From Streptomyces lavendofoliae (GTDB lineage Bacteria; Actinomycetota; Actinomycetes; Streptomycetales; Streptomycetaceae), in contig NZ_BMTP01000003.1 in the NCBI RefSeq assembly GCF_014649735.1, positions 186,001-250,000 on the forward strand: a stretch of DNA of 64,000 bases. Direction: 5' to 3'. Each line of letters opens with the position of its first letter. The first letter of the stretch is position 1. Under the pieces are notes generated by a model. That model was not told the origin of the DNA, did no database searches, and saw only the letters and a list, made by a program, of their open reading frames with translations. Shown here piece by piece: positions 51,438-59,271 of this stretch. The position numbers and the translations under genes were made by a program.

Positions 51438-52079
51438 ATGCCTTCCGCCCCTCCCGCCGCCGACCGCGTCTACACCCACGTCAAGCAAGCCGTCCTCGAC
51501 CGCCGCTACCAGGGCGGGACGCTCCTCACCGAAGGGGAGCTCGCCGAGGCCGTCGGGGTGTCCCGTACTCCCGTACGGGAAGCGCTGCTCAAGCTGGAGA
51601 TGGAGGGCCTGCTGAAGCTGTACCCCAAGAAGGGCGCGCTGGTCCTCGCCGTCTCCGCGCAGGAGATCGCCGACGTCGTCGAAACGCGGCTGCTCGTCGA
51701 GGAGTTCGCCGTGCGCAAGGCCGTCCCCGCGCCCGCGCGGCTCCTGGAGCGGCTGGAGGAGCTGCTGGACGAGCAGCGGCGGCGGGCCGACGAGGGCGAC
51801 CTCGCCGCCGTCGCGGTCACCGACCGCTGCTTCCACGCCGAGATCGTCCGCAGCGCGGGCAACGAGATCCTCTCCCGCCTCTACGACCAGATGCGGGACC
51901 GGCAACTGCGCATGGGCGTGGCCGTGATGGAGGCCCACCCCGACCGCGTCGCCAAGAACGTCGCCGAGCACGCCGAGATCCTCGCCGCGCTCCGCGCCGG
52001 TGACGCCGAGGGCGCCGCCCGGTGCGTGCGCCGCCACGTCAGCCGCGTCAAGGTCCTGGTCAGGGGGGAGGACCGGTGA
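51438..52079 (+). CDS. GntR-family regulator (FadR/FCD subgroup)
   Basis: A 213-residue regulator with the N-terminal winged helix (LLTEGELAEAVGVSRTPVRE, ALLKLEMEGLLKLYPKKGAL) and a C-terminal helical FCD domain (ETRLLVEEFAVRKAV, RCFHAEIVRSAGNEILSRL, HAEILAALRAGDAEGAARCV) whose His/Asp residues usually bind a metal. It overlaps the transporter gene by 4 nt (GTGA), so it probably controls its own operon in response to the transported compound. Ligand unknown. Confidence 0.9.
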   Translation: MPSAPPAADRVYTHVKQAVLDRRYQGGTLLTEGELAEAVGVSRTPVREALLKLEMEGLLKLYPKKGALVLAVSAQEIADVVETRLLVEEFAVRKAVPAPARLLERLEELLDEQRRRADEGDLAAVAVTDRCFHAEIVRSAGNEILSRLYDQMRDRQLRMGVAVMEAHPDRVAKNVAEHAEILAALRAGDAEGAARCVRRHVSRVKVLVRGEDR

Positions 52080-53383
52080 GCAGCCCCGCCGCCCTGTCCC
52101 TGCCCTCCGATCCGCCCGGCGGCCGCCGCGCCGCCCTCGTGTGGGGCGTCGGCGTGTGCGTCTACCTCGTCGCCGTCATCTTCCGCACGTCGCTGGGCGT
52201 CGCCGGACTCGACGCCGCCGACCGTTTCGACGTCAACGCATCCGCCCTGTCGACCTTCTCCATCCTCCAGCTGCTCGTCTACGCCGGCATGCAGATACCC
52301 GTCGGCCTGATGGTCGACCGGCTCGGCACCAAGAAGGTCCTCACGCTGGGCGTGGTCCTCTTCACCCTCGGCCAGCTGGGCTTCGCGCTCTCCCCCTCGT
52401 ACGGCATGGCCCTGGCCTCCCGCGCGCTCCTCGGCTGCGGCGACGCGATGACGTTCATCTCCGTGCTCCGGCTGGGCACGCGCTGGTTCCCCGCCCGCCG
52501 CGGGCCGCTCATCGCGCAGGTCGCCGGGCTCTTCGGGGTCGTCGGGAACCTCGTCTCCACGATCGTGATAGCCCGGACCCTGGACGGGCTCGGCTGGACG
52601 GCGACGTTCGCCGGCAGCTCGCTGGCCGGGCTGGTCGTCCTGGCGCTGCTCGTGCTCTTCCTGAAGGACCACCCCGAGGGGTACGAGCCGGAGCCCGCCC
52701 GCCACGCGGGCGCGGCGTACGTCCGCCGCCAGATCGCCCGCTCCTGGCAGGAGCCCGGCACCCGGCTCGGGATGTGGGTGCACTTCACCACCCAGTTCCC
52801 CGCGATGGTGTTCCTGCTGCTGTGGGGGCTGCCCTTCCTCGTCGAGGAGCAGGGCCTGTCCCGGGGGGCGGCCGGCGACATGCTCACCCTGACCGTGCTC
52901 TCCAACATGGTCTTCGGCATGACCTACGGCCAGATCATCGCCCGGCACCACGGGGCGCGGGTGCCGCTCGCGCTCGGCACGGTCGCGGCCACCACCGCCG
53001 TGTGGGCGGCCACCCTCGCCCACCCGGGCGGCCACGCCCCGATGTGGCTCCTGGTGACGCTGTGCGTCGTCCTCGGCGCCTGCGGGCCCGCGTCCATGAT
53101 CGGCTTCGACTTCGCGCGTCCGGCGAACCCGCCGGAACGGCAGGGCACGGCGTCCGGCATCGTCAACATGGGTGGCTTCACCGCCTCCATCACCACGCTG
53201 CTGGCCGTCGGCGTGCTGCTCGACGCCACCGGCGACGACTACCGCGTCGCCTTCTCGTCCGTCTTCGCGCTCCAGGCCCTGGGCGTCACGCAGATCCTGC
53301 GGCTCCGGGCGCGCACGGCCCGGCGCGAGCGGGACCGGCTGGTGGCGAGCCGGGTGGAGACCGTCCACGTCCCGGCCGCGTAG
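52076..53383 (+). CDS. MFS transporter
   Basis: A 435-residue transporter with about 12 hydrophobic helices. The loop 2-3 signature is PVGLMVDRLGTKKVLTLGVV and the centre holds a charged loop. The pattern suggests an anion:cation-symporter or nitrate/sugar-phosphate type carrier, but the substrate cannot be read. AGGGGGGAGG lies before the GTG at 52076, inside the GntR gene end. The pair forms a small inducible uptake or efflux operon. The stop is followed by 19-bp tandem repeats. Confidence 0.88.
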   Translation: MSSPAALSLPSDPPGGRRAALVWGVGVCVYLVAVIFRTSLGVAGLDAADRFDVNASALSTFSILQLLVYAGMQIPVGLMVDRLGTKKVLTLGVVLFTLGQLGFALSPSYGMALASRALLGCGDAMTFISVLRLGTRWFPARRGPLIAQVAGLFGVVGNLVSTIVIARTLDGLGWTATFAGSSLAGLVVLALLVLFLKDHPEGYEPEPARHAGAAYVRRQIARSWQEPGTRLGMWVHFTTQFPAMVFLLLWGLPFLVEEQGLSRGAAGDMLTLTVLSNMVFGMTYGQIIARHHGARVPLALGTVAATTAVWAATLAHPGGHAPMWLLVTLCVVLGACGPASMIGFDFARPANPPERQGTASGIVNMGGFTASITTLLAVGVLLDATGDDYRVAFSSVFALQALGVTQILRLRARTARRERDRLVASRVETVHVPAA

Positions 53384-53442
53384 GCGTCCGCCCCCGCCTC
53401 GCCCGTGGGCCGGCCCCGCGCTGGTCCGGCCCGCGTGCCGCG

Positions 53443-53518
53443 CGTGAGCCCGGCTCCGCAACGTGAGCCCGGCTCCGCGACGTGAGCCCGGCTCCGCGAC
53501 GTGAGCCCGGCTCCGCGA
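53443..53518 (+). repeat. 19-bp tandem repeat, four copies
   Basis: CGTGAGCCCGGCTCCGCGA repeated at 53443, 53462, 53481 and 53500; only the first copy differs, by one base. Both flanks carry CGTGCCGCGCGTG. It lies between convergent genes ending at 53383 and 53535. Each unit holds the weak hairpin AGCCCGGCT. Confidence 0.93.
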
Positions 53519-53534
53519 CGTGCCGCGCGTGGGC

Positions 53535-54359
53535 CTACGGCGTGACCGCGAAGGAGGCCAGGATCGCCGCCGCCAGCTCCTCGTCGCCCTCCACCTTGAC
53601 CCGGTCGGCGACGGCCGCCGGCCGCACCCGCCCACAGGCGAGGCGCACATACGTCTCCCAGTCCGTCGCGATCGTCACCGCCGGGCCCAGCGACGGCGCC
53701 CCGTCGACCGTCCCCCGGCCCGCGGCGTCCACCCGGACCGTCCGCAGGAACTCCACCGGACCGTGGATGTCGAAGACGACGGCCGTGTTCGGCGGCGCGC
53801 CCGCGTCCTTGGCGACCACCTTCGGCAGGACGGCAAGGAAGTTGTCCCGGGCGACGTACGCGCCGGGCGAGTCGAGGTTGCCCGGCACCCCGAGCGCCGT
53901 GCGCAGGTCCTGCTCGTGGCACCAGACGTCGAAGGCCCGCATCCGGTAGGCCAGTTCGAGGGACTGCTCGGCACCCAGGGGGGCGCGGATCAGCGTGTCG
54001 GGGGAGCGGTTCTCGTTGCGCAGCCGGCGGGCGCGGCGGATGAGCGTGTACTCCAGCTCGGCGGTCATCTCCGGCCCGGTGTGGTGCCGGCGCACATCGA
54101 CCTGCATCTCCATGTAGCGCGCGAAGTCACTGCGTACGTGGTAGAGATCGCGCGGCAGCGAGTGGATCGGGCGCGGGTCGCCGAGCATCTCGCACTCCAT
54201 GCCGATGATGTGCGAGACGATGTCGCGCACCGACCAGCCGGGACACGGCGTGGCTCGATTCCACTCCCCCTCGACGAGGGGCTGCACCAGCTCGGATATC
54301 GCTTCGATCGAGTGGGTCCAGGCGTCGGCGTAGGGCTGGAGGCTGGGATGGACGGTCAC
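53535..54359 (-). CDS. DinB-like mycothiol-dependent enzyme family protein
   Basis: A 274-residue protein of the maleylpyruvate-isomerase/DinB superfamily. The N-terminal domain has WNRATPCPGWSVRDIVSHI with the first metal-binding His, and FDVWCHEQDLRTALG further on with the HxxD pair; the C-terminal 90 residues resemble the SCP-like domain of mycothiol-dependent isomerases. These use mycothiol as cofactor in Actinobacteria; the substrate here is unknown. GTG start at 54359 with MECEMLGDP in the middle. It is divergent from the nitrilase-family gene. Confidence 0.82.
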   Translation of the reverse strand: MTVHPSLQPYADAWTHSIEAISELVQPLVEGEWNRATPCPGWSVRDIVSHIIGMECEMLGDPRPIHSLPRDLYHVRSDFARYMEMQVDVRRHHTGPEMTAELEYTLIRRARRLRNENRSPDTLIRAPLGAEQSLELAYRMRAFDVWCHEQDLRTALGVPGNLDSPGAYVARDNFLAVLPKVVAKDAGAPPNTAVVFDIHGPVEFLRTVRVDAAGRGTVDGAPSLGPAVTIATDWETYVRLACGRVRPAAVADRVKVEGDEELAAAILASFAVTP

Positions 54360-54527
54360 GGGACCCCTCGGGCGGTTCGTACGCGGGCTGGATGCTGCGG
54401 CAGCTGCCGGGGGTCCGGGGGTGGCCCCCGGGAAGAAACAGTACGCTGCGGGCAGGCACCCCGGCAGTGCTTTCGTGTGACGATCGTAGGCCCGTGTTGA
54501 CGGCTCGAATGCCAGGACGGTGGTAGT

Positions 54528-55325
54528 GTGCGCGCCTCGCTGATCCAGATCGCAGTAGATCCGGCCGAATCGCCCAATTCCCGTAGGGCCCGGGTCGCTT
54601 CGCTCGTGGCTGAACAGCGTGGGGTGGCCGACCTGGTGGTCCTTCCCGAACTGTGGCCGGTGGGCGCCTTCGCCTACGAGTCGTTCGAGGCCGAGGCCGA
54701 GCCGCTGGACGGGCCGACGCACCGGGCGATGGCGAAGGCCGCCGCCGAGGCGTCCGTCTGGCTGCACGCCGGCTCCGTCGTGGAACGCGCGCCCGACGGC
54801 GCCCTCTACAACACCGCGCTGGTCTTCTCCCCCTCCGGCGAGCTCGCCGCCACCTACCGCAAGATGCACCGCTTCGGCTTCGACGCGGGCGAGGCCGTGA
54901 TGATGGCGGCCGGCGACGCCCTCGTCACCGTCCCGGTCCCGGACCTGCCGCTGGGCGTCGCCACCTGCTACGACCTGCGCTTCCCGGAGATGTTCCGCGG
55001 CCTGGTCGACGCGGGGGCGCTCGCGTTCGTCGTCTCGGCCGGCTGGCCCGCCCGCCGCCGCGAGCACTGGACCCTGCTGGCCCGCGCCCGCGCGGTGGAG
55101 AACCAGGCGTACGTCCTCGCCTGCGGGACCGGCGGCACCCACGCGGGCGTGCCCCAGGCCGGCCACAGCCTCGTCGTCGACCCCTGGGGAGAGGTCCTGG
55201 CGGAGGCGGGCGACGGCGAGGAGACCCTCACGGTGGACCTCGACCCGGCGCTCGTGGCCACCACCCGCGACCGTTTCCCCGCCCTGAAGGACCGCCTCCT
55301 GGGCCTCGCCCCACCGCGCCGCTGA
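54528..55325 (+). CDS. Carbon-nitrogen hydrolase (nitrilase/omega-amidase family)
   Basis: A 265-residue amidase of the nitrilase superfamily. The catalytic triad is visible: Glu in LVVLPELWPVGAF, Lys in YRKMHRFGF and Cys in VATCYDLRFPEMF. The second Glu of the family is in RAVENQAYVLACG. The length and pattern match Nit2/YafV-like enzymes that hydrolyse small omega-amides such as 2-oxoglutaramate or deaminated glutathione; the exact substrate is not certain. GTG start with AGGA 11 bp upstream; a possible -35 box TTGACG is at 54497. Confidence 0.88.
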   Translation: MRASLIQIAVDPAESPNSRRARVASLVAEQRGVADLVVLPELWPVGAFAYESFEAEAEPLDGPTHRAMAKAAAEASVWLHAGSVVERAPDGALYNTALVFSPSGELAATYRKMHRFGFDAGEAVMMAAGDALVTVPVPDLPLGVATCYDLRFPEMFRGLVDAGALAFVVSAGWPARRREHWTLLARARAVENQAYVLACGTGGTHAGVPQAGHSLVVDPWGEVLAEAGDGEETLTVDLDPALVATTRDRFPALKDRLLGLAPPRR

Positions 55326-55417
55326 CGCACCGCCGGCCTGGCGCGCCGCTGACCCGCCGGGGCACGCCGGGGCACGCCGGCCGGCCCCGCGGCTGCGGGG
55401 CGCCGTACGGCGGGGGC

Positions 55418-55903
55418 TCAGTCCTTCTCCGCCATCCGGATGACGCACACCGCCACCGCGATCAGCAGTGCCGTGTCCGCCGCGTCCTCCCGGACGACGT
55501 CGACGGCGTACGTGTCACGGACCCGCAGCCACTTGCGGGAGACGCGGGCCAGCAGTTCCCCGTCCCGCTCGACGGCGAACTCGCGGTCCAGGATCCGCCC
55601 GCTCACGTCCAGCGGCGGGCCCTCCGCCAGGGTCACCTGGTAGTGGTTGCGCAGCAGCGACAGCCGCTTGCGGCTGACCGTGGCGAGCGTCCGCCCGTCC
55701 CGCTCGACGGTCATCGCCCCGCGCAGGCTCAACACCTTCGCCCGCAGGGTGACCAGCACCCGCCCCGCCGGATCCTTCAGTTCCAGCGTGTCGCGCAGCC
55801 GCAGGGCCTTGCCGTCGACGAGGAACGCCTGCCGGCCGTTCTCGTCCTCGATCCAGTAGTCGTCGCCGATGGCGAAGATCTTGTCGCGTACCAGGTATCT
55901 CAT
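55418..55903 (-). CDS. LURP-one-related (LOR) protein
   Basis: A 161-residue protein of the LOR/Tubby-like family (YLVRDKIFAIGDDYWIEDENG, LRDTLELKDPAGRVLVTLRA, FAVERDGELLARVSRKWLRV), which folds as a 12-strand beta-barrel around a helix. The function of bacterial members is unknown; some Tubby-like proteins act as lipid scramblases or membrane sensors. It is divergent from the interrupted thioredoxin/NHL gene, with 65 bp between starts. Confidence 0.85.
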   Translation of the reverse strand: MRYLVRDKIFAIGDDYWIEDENGRQAFLVDGKALRLRDTLELKDPAGRVLVTLRAKVLSLRGAMTVERDGRTLATVSRKRLSLLRNHYQVTLAEGPPLDVSGRILDREFAVERDGELLARVSRKWLRVRDTYAVDVVREDAADTALLIAVAVCVIRMAEKD

Positions 55904-55926
55904 GACACATGCGTACCCGGCCGCAG

Positions 55927-56128
55927 GCGTGTGAGCCGGTGTTCGTACCCGGATGGCAAGCTTGAACCATGAACGATGCCGTCCCGGCGCCCACCCCCGC
56001 GCCCGCCCCCCGCCGTGCCCGTGTCCGTGCCCCCGAGCTGATCGGCAAGGGCGGCTGGCTCAACACCGGAGGCAACGAGCTCACCCTCGCCGACCTGCGA
56101 GGGCGAGTGTTCATCCTCGACTTCTGGA
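55927..56128 (+). repeat. Left direct repeat: native 5' end of thioredoxin/NHL gene (attL side)
   Basis: This 202-bp stretch holds the upstream region and codons 1-53 of the interrupted gene. It is similar to 59272-59467 along its whole length, with a 6-bp length difference (one Ala-Pro pair). The similarity ends at the shared TGGA (56125-56128), where the element begins. Confidence 0.88.
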
Positions 56129-56136
56129 TTTCCTGA
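55969..56136 (+). pseudogene. Displaced 5' fragment of the thioredoxin/NHL gene
   Basis: A 55-codon ORF: MNDAVPAPTP start, then ELIGKGGWLNTGGNELTL, ending ILDFW-IS-stop. The first 53 residues correspond to residues 1-51 of the intact gene at 59314; the last two residues and the stop come from the inserted element. The thioredoxin CxxC motif and all NHL repeats are missing, so the peptide cannot have the parent function. It is in the chromosomal context left of the element and therefore is the original gene start, cut off by integration. Confidence 0.9.
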
Positions 56137-56157
56137 ACCAATGTGAGCACTTCTCGC

Positions 56158-56163
56158 TAGCGT
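56158..56163 (+). promoter_or_regulatory. Candidate -10 for a leaderless integrase transcript
   Basis: TAGCGT ends 6 bp before the integrase GTG (56170), about 30 bp inside the element from the crossover. CTGAAC at 56133-56138 is a weak -35 with 19-bp spacing. Confidence 0.4.
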
Positions 56164-56169
56164 GGGGAC

Positions 56170-57735
56170 GTGCACCAACACACCTCTGCTGACCTGTACT
56201 TGCGCCTGTCCCTGGACCGGGAGGGCAAGACCGCGATCGACCGCCAGGAAGCCGACTGCCGGGCATGGGCGGAGCGCAACGGACTGACCGTCCGCAAGGT
56301 CCACATCGACCGTGGACGTTCCGGTTACAAGAACGTCAGCCGCAAGGGGTTCGATGCGGCGATCACAGCAGCCACGGCCGGCGTCGTGGGCGTTCTGATC
56401 GTCTGGAAGCTCGACCGCCTGTCCCGCAAGGGCATCGGCGAGGTCGGCAAGGCGCTGGACGACATAGGCCGGGTCGGCGGACGGCTGGTCTCCGTCATGG
56501 ACGGCCTCGACACGAAGAACGACAGCGCCCGGGTCACCATCGCGATGCTGGCGGAACTGGCGCGCAACGAGTCCCGCAACCTTGGGATGCGCGTCGGCAA
56601 CGCCAAGCGGTACCTACGCCAGCGGGGCCAGTGGATCGGCGGACAGCCGCCTTACGGGCTGCTGGTGGACCCGGAGGCGAAGAAGCTCGTCCACGACCCC
56701 GAGACCGCCGTCTACGCCCGCCTGATCGCCGACGAGGCGCTGTCCGGGAAGGCCCTCGTCCACATCGCCCGGCTGCTGAACGAGCACGGGGTGGAGTCCG
56801 CCCGTGGAGGCGAGTGGAACTCGTCCAGCGTCATGCAACTCCTTCGCTCACCGGCCTTGGCCGGTCTCATGCCGCAGACCGAGTACGAGGAGCAGCCGGA
56901 CGGGACACGCAAGTACATGAACCGGGTCTCTCCTTACCGAGACCCGGAGACGCTCGAAACCGTGAGCATTGGCGAGGGGATCATCACGGTCGGGGAGCGC
57001 GAACTCATCCTCCGCCAGCTTGAAGCGCGTACGTTCCGTCTGGCGGGGAAGCGGCACGGCCACAAGCAAGGGAAATCATTGCTCACCGGCATAGCGCGTT
57101 GTGGGCTCTGTGGGGCCCGGATGAGTAAGGCTGGCACGTCGTACCAGTGCTCCAGCCACCGCATGGGGCGAGGATGCTCCGGCGTCTCGGCTCGGGTGGA
57201 GAGCATCGACGACTACGTGACCCGGGCGTTCCTCTCACGCCTGCCTTCCCTGGAGCCTCAGGACCCGCTGCTCGCCGTGATCGCCGATCGCTGGGTACAG
57301 ATGGAGGACCCGGAGGTTTTCGCGAAGCGGGACGCGATCGAGGGGGAGATCGCGGACGAGGGGGCCCGTCTGGCGGACCTGGAGGAGGCCAGGTACGTCC
57401 GTGGCGAGTTCACCGGCGCAGACGCGATCGACCGGTACAACCGGCTCGCAGGACGACTTCGTACCCGGATCGATGGGCTGCGCGCGGACCTACTGCGGAT
57501 GCCGACCCCTTCCGTGGACATCTCTCCTCTCCTGGATGAGGGCCTGCTACGTGAAGCTTGGGAAGCCGACGATGCGGCCGGAAGACGTGAACGCCTTGGC
57601 CTCGCAATCGATCGAGTGGAAGTCCGGCGAGGCAGGGTGGGCGTGAGGTTCGATGGCGACGAGCGCTGCCGGATCGTCTGGGCGACGAGAGACGGTGCTG
57701 GGGAGGAGTCAGCGGGTGACGAAGTGACGGAATGA
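56170..57735 (+). CDS. Large serine recombinase (integrase)
   Basis: A 521-residue integrase. The resolvase domain begins LYLRLSLDREGKTAIDRQ with predicted nucleophile Ser14, and includes VWKLDRLSRKGIGEVG and the DGLDTKND segment. The recombinase domain (about 165-270: GGQPPYGLLVD, IARLLNEHGVESARGG) and a zinc ribbon (CGLCGARM, YQCSSHRMGRGC) follow, with a coiled-coil segment (about 385-445) that controls synapsis. It is slightly shorter than phiC31 integrase but has all domains and looks intact. It would catalyse recombination between attP and attB in the thioredoxin/NHL gene. No recognisable directionality factor gene was found. Confidence 0.95.
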   Translation: MHQHTSADLYLRLSLDREGKTAIDRQEADCRAWAERNGLTVRKVHIDRGRSGYKNVSRKGFDAAITAATAGVVGVLIVWKLDRLSRKGIGEVGKALDDIGRVGGRLVSVMDGLDTKNDSARVTIAMLAELARNESRNLGMRVGNAKRYLRQRGQWIGGQPPYGLLVDPEAKKLVHDPETAVYARLIADEALSGKALVHIARLLNEHGVESARGGEWNSSSVMQLLRSPALAGLMPQTEYEEQPDGTRKYMNRVSPYRDPETLETVSIGEGIITVGERELILRQLEARTFRLAGKRHGHKQGKSLLTGIARCGLCGARMSKAGTSYQCSSHRMGRGCSGVSARVESIDDYVTRAFLSRLPSLEPQDPLLAVIADRWVQMEDPEVFAKRDAIEGEIADEGARLADLEEARYVRGEFTGADAIDRYNRLAGRLRTRIDGLRADLLRMPTPSVDISPLLDEGLLREAWEADDAAGRRERLGLAIDRVEVRRGRVGVRFDGDERCRIVWATRDGAGEESAGDEVTE

Positions 57736-57820
57736 TGGTCGAAGCCCATTACCTCCTTAAGAGATGTTCTGAGTCTCTATGGATTGAATAGAACTAAACG
57801 TCATTCCGTCACTTCGTCAC
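57716..57820. repeat. 20-bp perfect inverted repeat at the integrase 3' end
   Basis: GTGACGAAGTGACGGAATGA (57716-57735), which includes the integrase stop, is exactly repeated in reverse at 57801-57820. The 65-bp centre is A+T-rich and has its own small dyad (AGAGA/TCTCT). It could be a terminator or a processed RNA structure. Confidence 0.85.
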
Positions 57821-58100
57821 TGGGGCAGCCCGAGGGTCGGCGCGAAGTTGCGCTGTGGTCACCATCCCGACCCCGGCTCCAGCTCGGAACGCGCACGCTG
57901 GGTGTGACGCCGTTTTTCGGGCCCATTTTGGCTCACCGAACTCGCCGACATAACCGTCTACGGAGTGAAGGCCCGCGCGCTGATCGCGAGCGCCATGCGG
58001 ACACTCAGGTGAAAGCCGTGCAACCTCGTGCAAGCTCCGGGAGTTGCAGCTCCGGCGTTCCTAGCGTGGTCGCTACACGGACGACACGAGGAGCGGCACC
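57736..58100. other. Non-coding spacer in the element
   Basis: Contains the right arm of the inverted repeat and then 280 bp without a supported gene. A TAGCGT box at 58062-58067 could be a -10 for the small-gene pair; GAGGAG lies just before the GTG at 58101. Frames here have no domain-like sequence. Confidence 0.5.
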
Positions 58101-58301
58101 GTGAAGCCGATCACGTATGCGCAACCCCCGGTAGAGCTGCCGCTGCGAACAGACTCCGAGCCCGTACCGGCGGCCGGCTGCGGGGTCTGTGCCGCCCTGG
58201 CTACACAGCGCCGGGAAGCCCGCCTCCGGGGCGACCACTCCAGGGCCAGCGATTGCAACGTGGCGCTTCGGATCCACCCGCACCCCGAGGGAGCCGCATG
58301 A
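58101..58301 (+). CDS. Small Cys-containing protein of actinobacterial elements
   Basis: A 66-residue protein with AAGCGVCAALATQRREARLR, DHSRASDCNVALRIHPHPEG. It has a CxxC pair and later Cys/His residues that could bind zinc. Such short proteins with a CGVC start and an RxHPH end are common beside integrase or regulatory genes in Streptomyces elements; the function is not known. GAGGAG precedes the GTG start. It overlaps the next gene by 4 nt (ATGA). Confidence 0.7.
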   Translation: MKPITYAQPPVELPLRTDSEPVPAAGCGVCAALATQRREARLRGDHSRASDCNVALRIHPHPEGAA

Positions 58302-58528
58302 CTGTGAGAGCCGTGCTCCGGTACGTCAGCTACGTCATGCACCGCCACCCCTCAGCGGAGACGACGGCCAGGGCGCGATGCCTGAACCCGGATTGTCAGT
58401 GGACAGCAGCGCCGACCGGGAGCGCGGACGTGTGCACCGACATGTGCATACAGCACACTGGTCGGACAGGTCACATGACCTTCCTCCGGAAGTTGTCGGA
58501 GGTCGCGGTGGTCGAGCGTGCCCAATGA
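58298..58528 (+). CDS. Small DUF7848-like protein
   Basis: A 76-residue protein: MTVRAVLRYVSYVMHRHPSA, CLNPDCQWTAAP, then CIQHTGRTGHMTFLRKLSEV. The CxxxxC and CxxH residues suggest a small zinc-binding fold. It resembles the DUF7848 group found in many Streptomyces mobile and regulatory loci next to a partner like the gene at 58101. Role unknown. It ends 5 bp before the convergent HEAT-like gene stop. Confidence 0.7.
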   Translation: MTVRAVLRYVSYVMHRHPSAETTARARCLNPDCQWTAAPTGSADVCTDMCIQHTGRTGHMTFLRKLSEVAVVERAQ

Positions 58529-58533
58529 GCGTG

Positions 58534-59250
58534 TCAATCGCCGACTTGGTGTTCCACGCGGTGGCGGATGTAATCGTCCGGGTGGGACCGCGCCATCGCC
58601 ACCGCCGCTTCCACCAGGGCGTGCAGCTCCGGGGGGTAGGACGACTTCCGGAGCGACAGGCCCGGCAGGATGCAGCGTCGGACGTCCAGGTGCTCGTTGC
58701 TCACGAACTCGCGCAAAGCAGCTTCATTCCACTCGGCCACCACGGCCGAGTCGTCATCGGACTCAGCCTGACCGGTAAATCCCGGGCTCTTGGCCCGTAC
58801 GAGGGGCATCCGTAGGGGTAGGGCTGACCAGTACCAGGCCCGCGCGGCGCCCGCTCGCTCAAGGTCCGTGCCGGTCCGCAGGTACCCGAGCAGCGCGGAT
58901 TGGACGCGGCTGTGTCCAAAAGCGTTAAGGGCAGGCTCGATGAAACCACGGTTGAAACTCGGGTTGGGATCGTGGACGGCCGCTTTGACGAGTGCGTCGA
59001 ATGCTGCCTCGGACAGGTCCATGCCTTGGCGGCAAGCCTCACGCAGCGCCGCCCGAGCGCGGTGCTCCCAGGTCAGGGGTCCACCTGGCTGAGGCTCGGG
59101 AGCGACGGCAAGCCCGAGGATCTGGACGACCTCCTCCAAACACGTGGCGAATGGCTCCTGCTTGTCCTCGGTGCGGTCCGGCAGCGCCATGAAGCTCTGT
59201 TCCGTCCGCGCCGTCTCACCGGCAGTCGCCTCGTTCCCGTCCACAGCCAT
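58534..59250 (-). CDS. HEAT-repeat-like cargo protein
   Basis: A 238-residue, mainly helical protein: LTWEHRARAALREACRQGMD, EAAFDALVKAAVHDPNPSFN, RAGAARAWYWSALPLRM, EALREFVSNEHLDVRRCILP and AMARSHPDDYIRHRVEHQVG. The paired helices with (L/V)DVRR/YIRHRV patterns suggest HEAT-like repeats. It is the only larger gene of the element besides the integrase and so is its candidate cargo. GGGGGGAG lies just before the ATG. It diverges from the rebuilt host gene. An open frame extends past the start but only through antisense of the host gene. Function unknown. Confidence 0.75.
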   Translation of the reverse strand: MAVDGNEATAGETARTEQSFMALPDRTEDKQEPFATCLEEVVQILGLAVAPEPQPGGPLTWEHRARAALREACRQGMDLSEAAFDALVKAAVHDPNPSFNRGFIEPALNAFGHSRVQSALLGYLRTGTDLERAGAARAWYWSALPLRMPLVRAKSPGFTGQAESDDDSAVVAEWNEAALREFVSNEHLDVRRCILPGLSLRKSSYPPELHALVEAAVAMARSHPDDYIRHRVEHQVGD

Positions 59251-59271
59251 TCGTCGCTCCCCCCGCCCTAC

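Noticed and set aside
55953..56192. A 79-codon frame across the attL junction in another frame
   Set aside because: It is out of frame with the conserved NHL N-terminus and gives an Arg/Pro-rich sequence. The conserved reading is 55969-56136.
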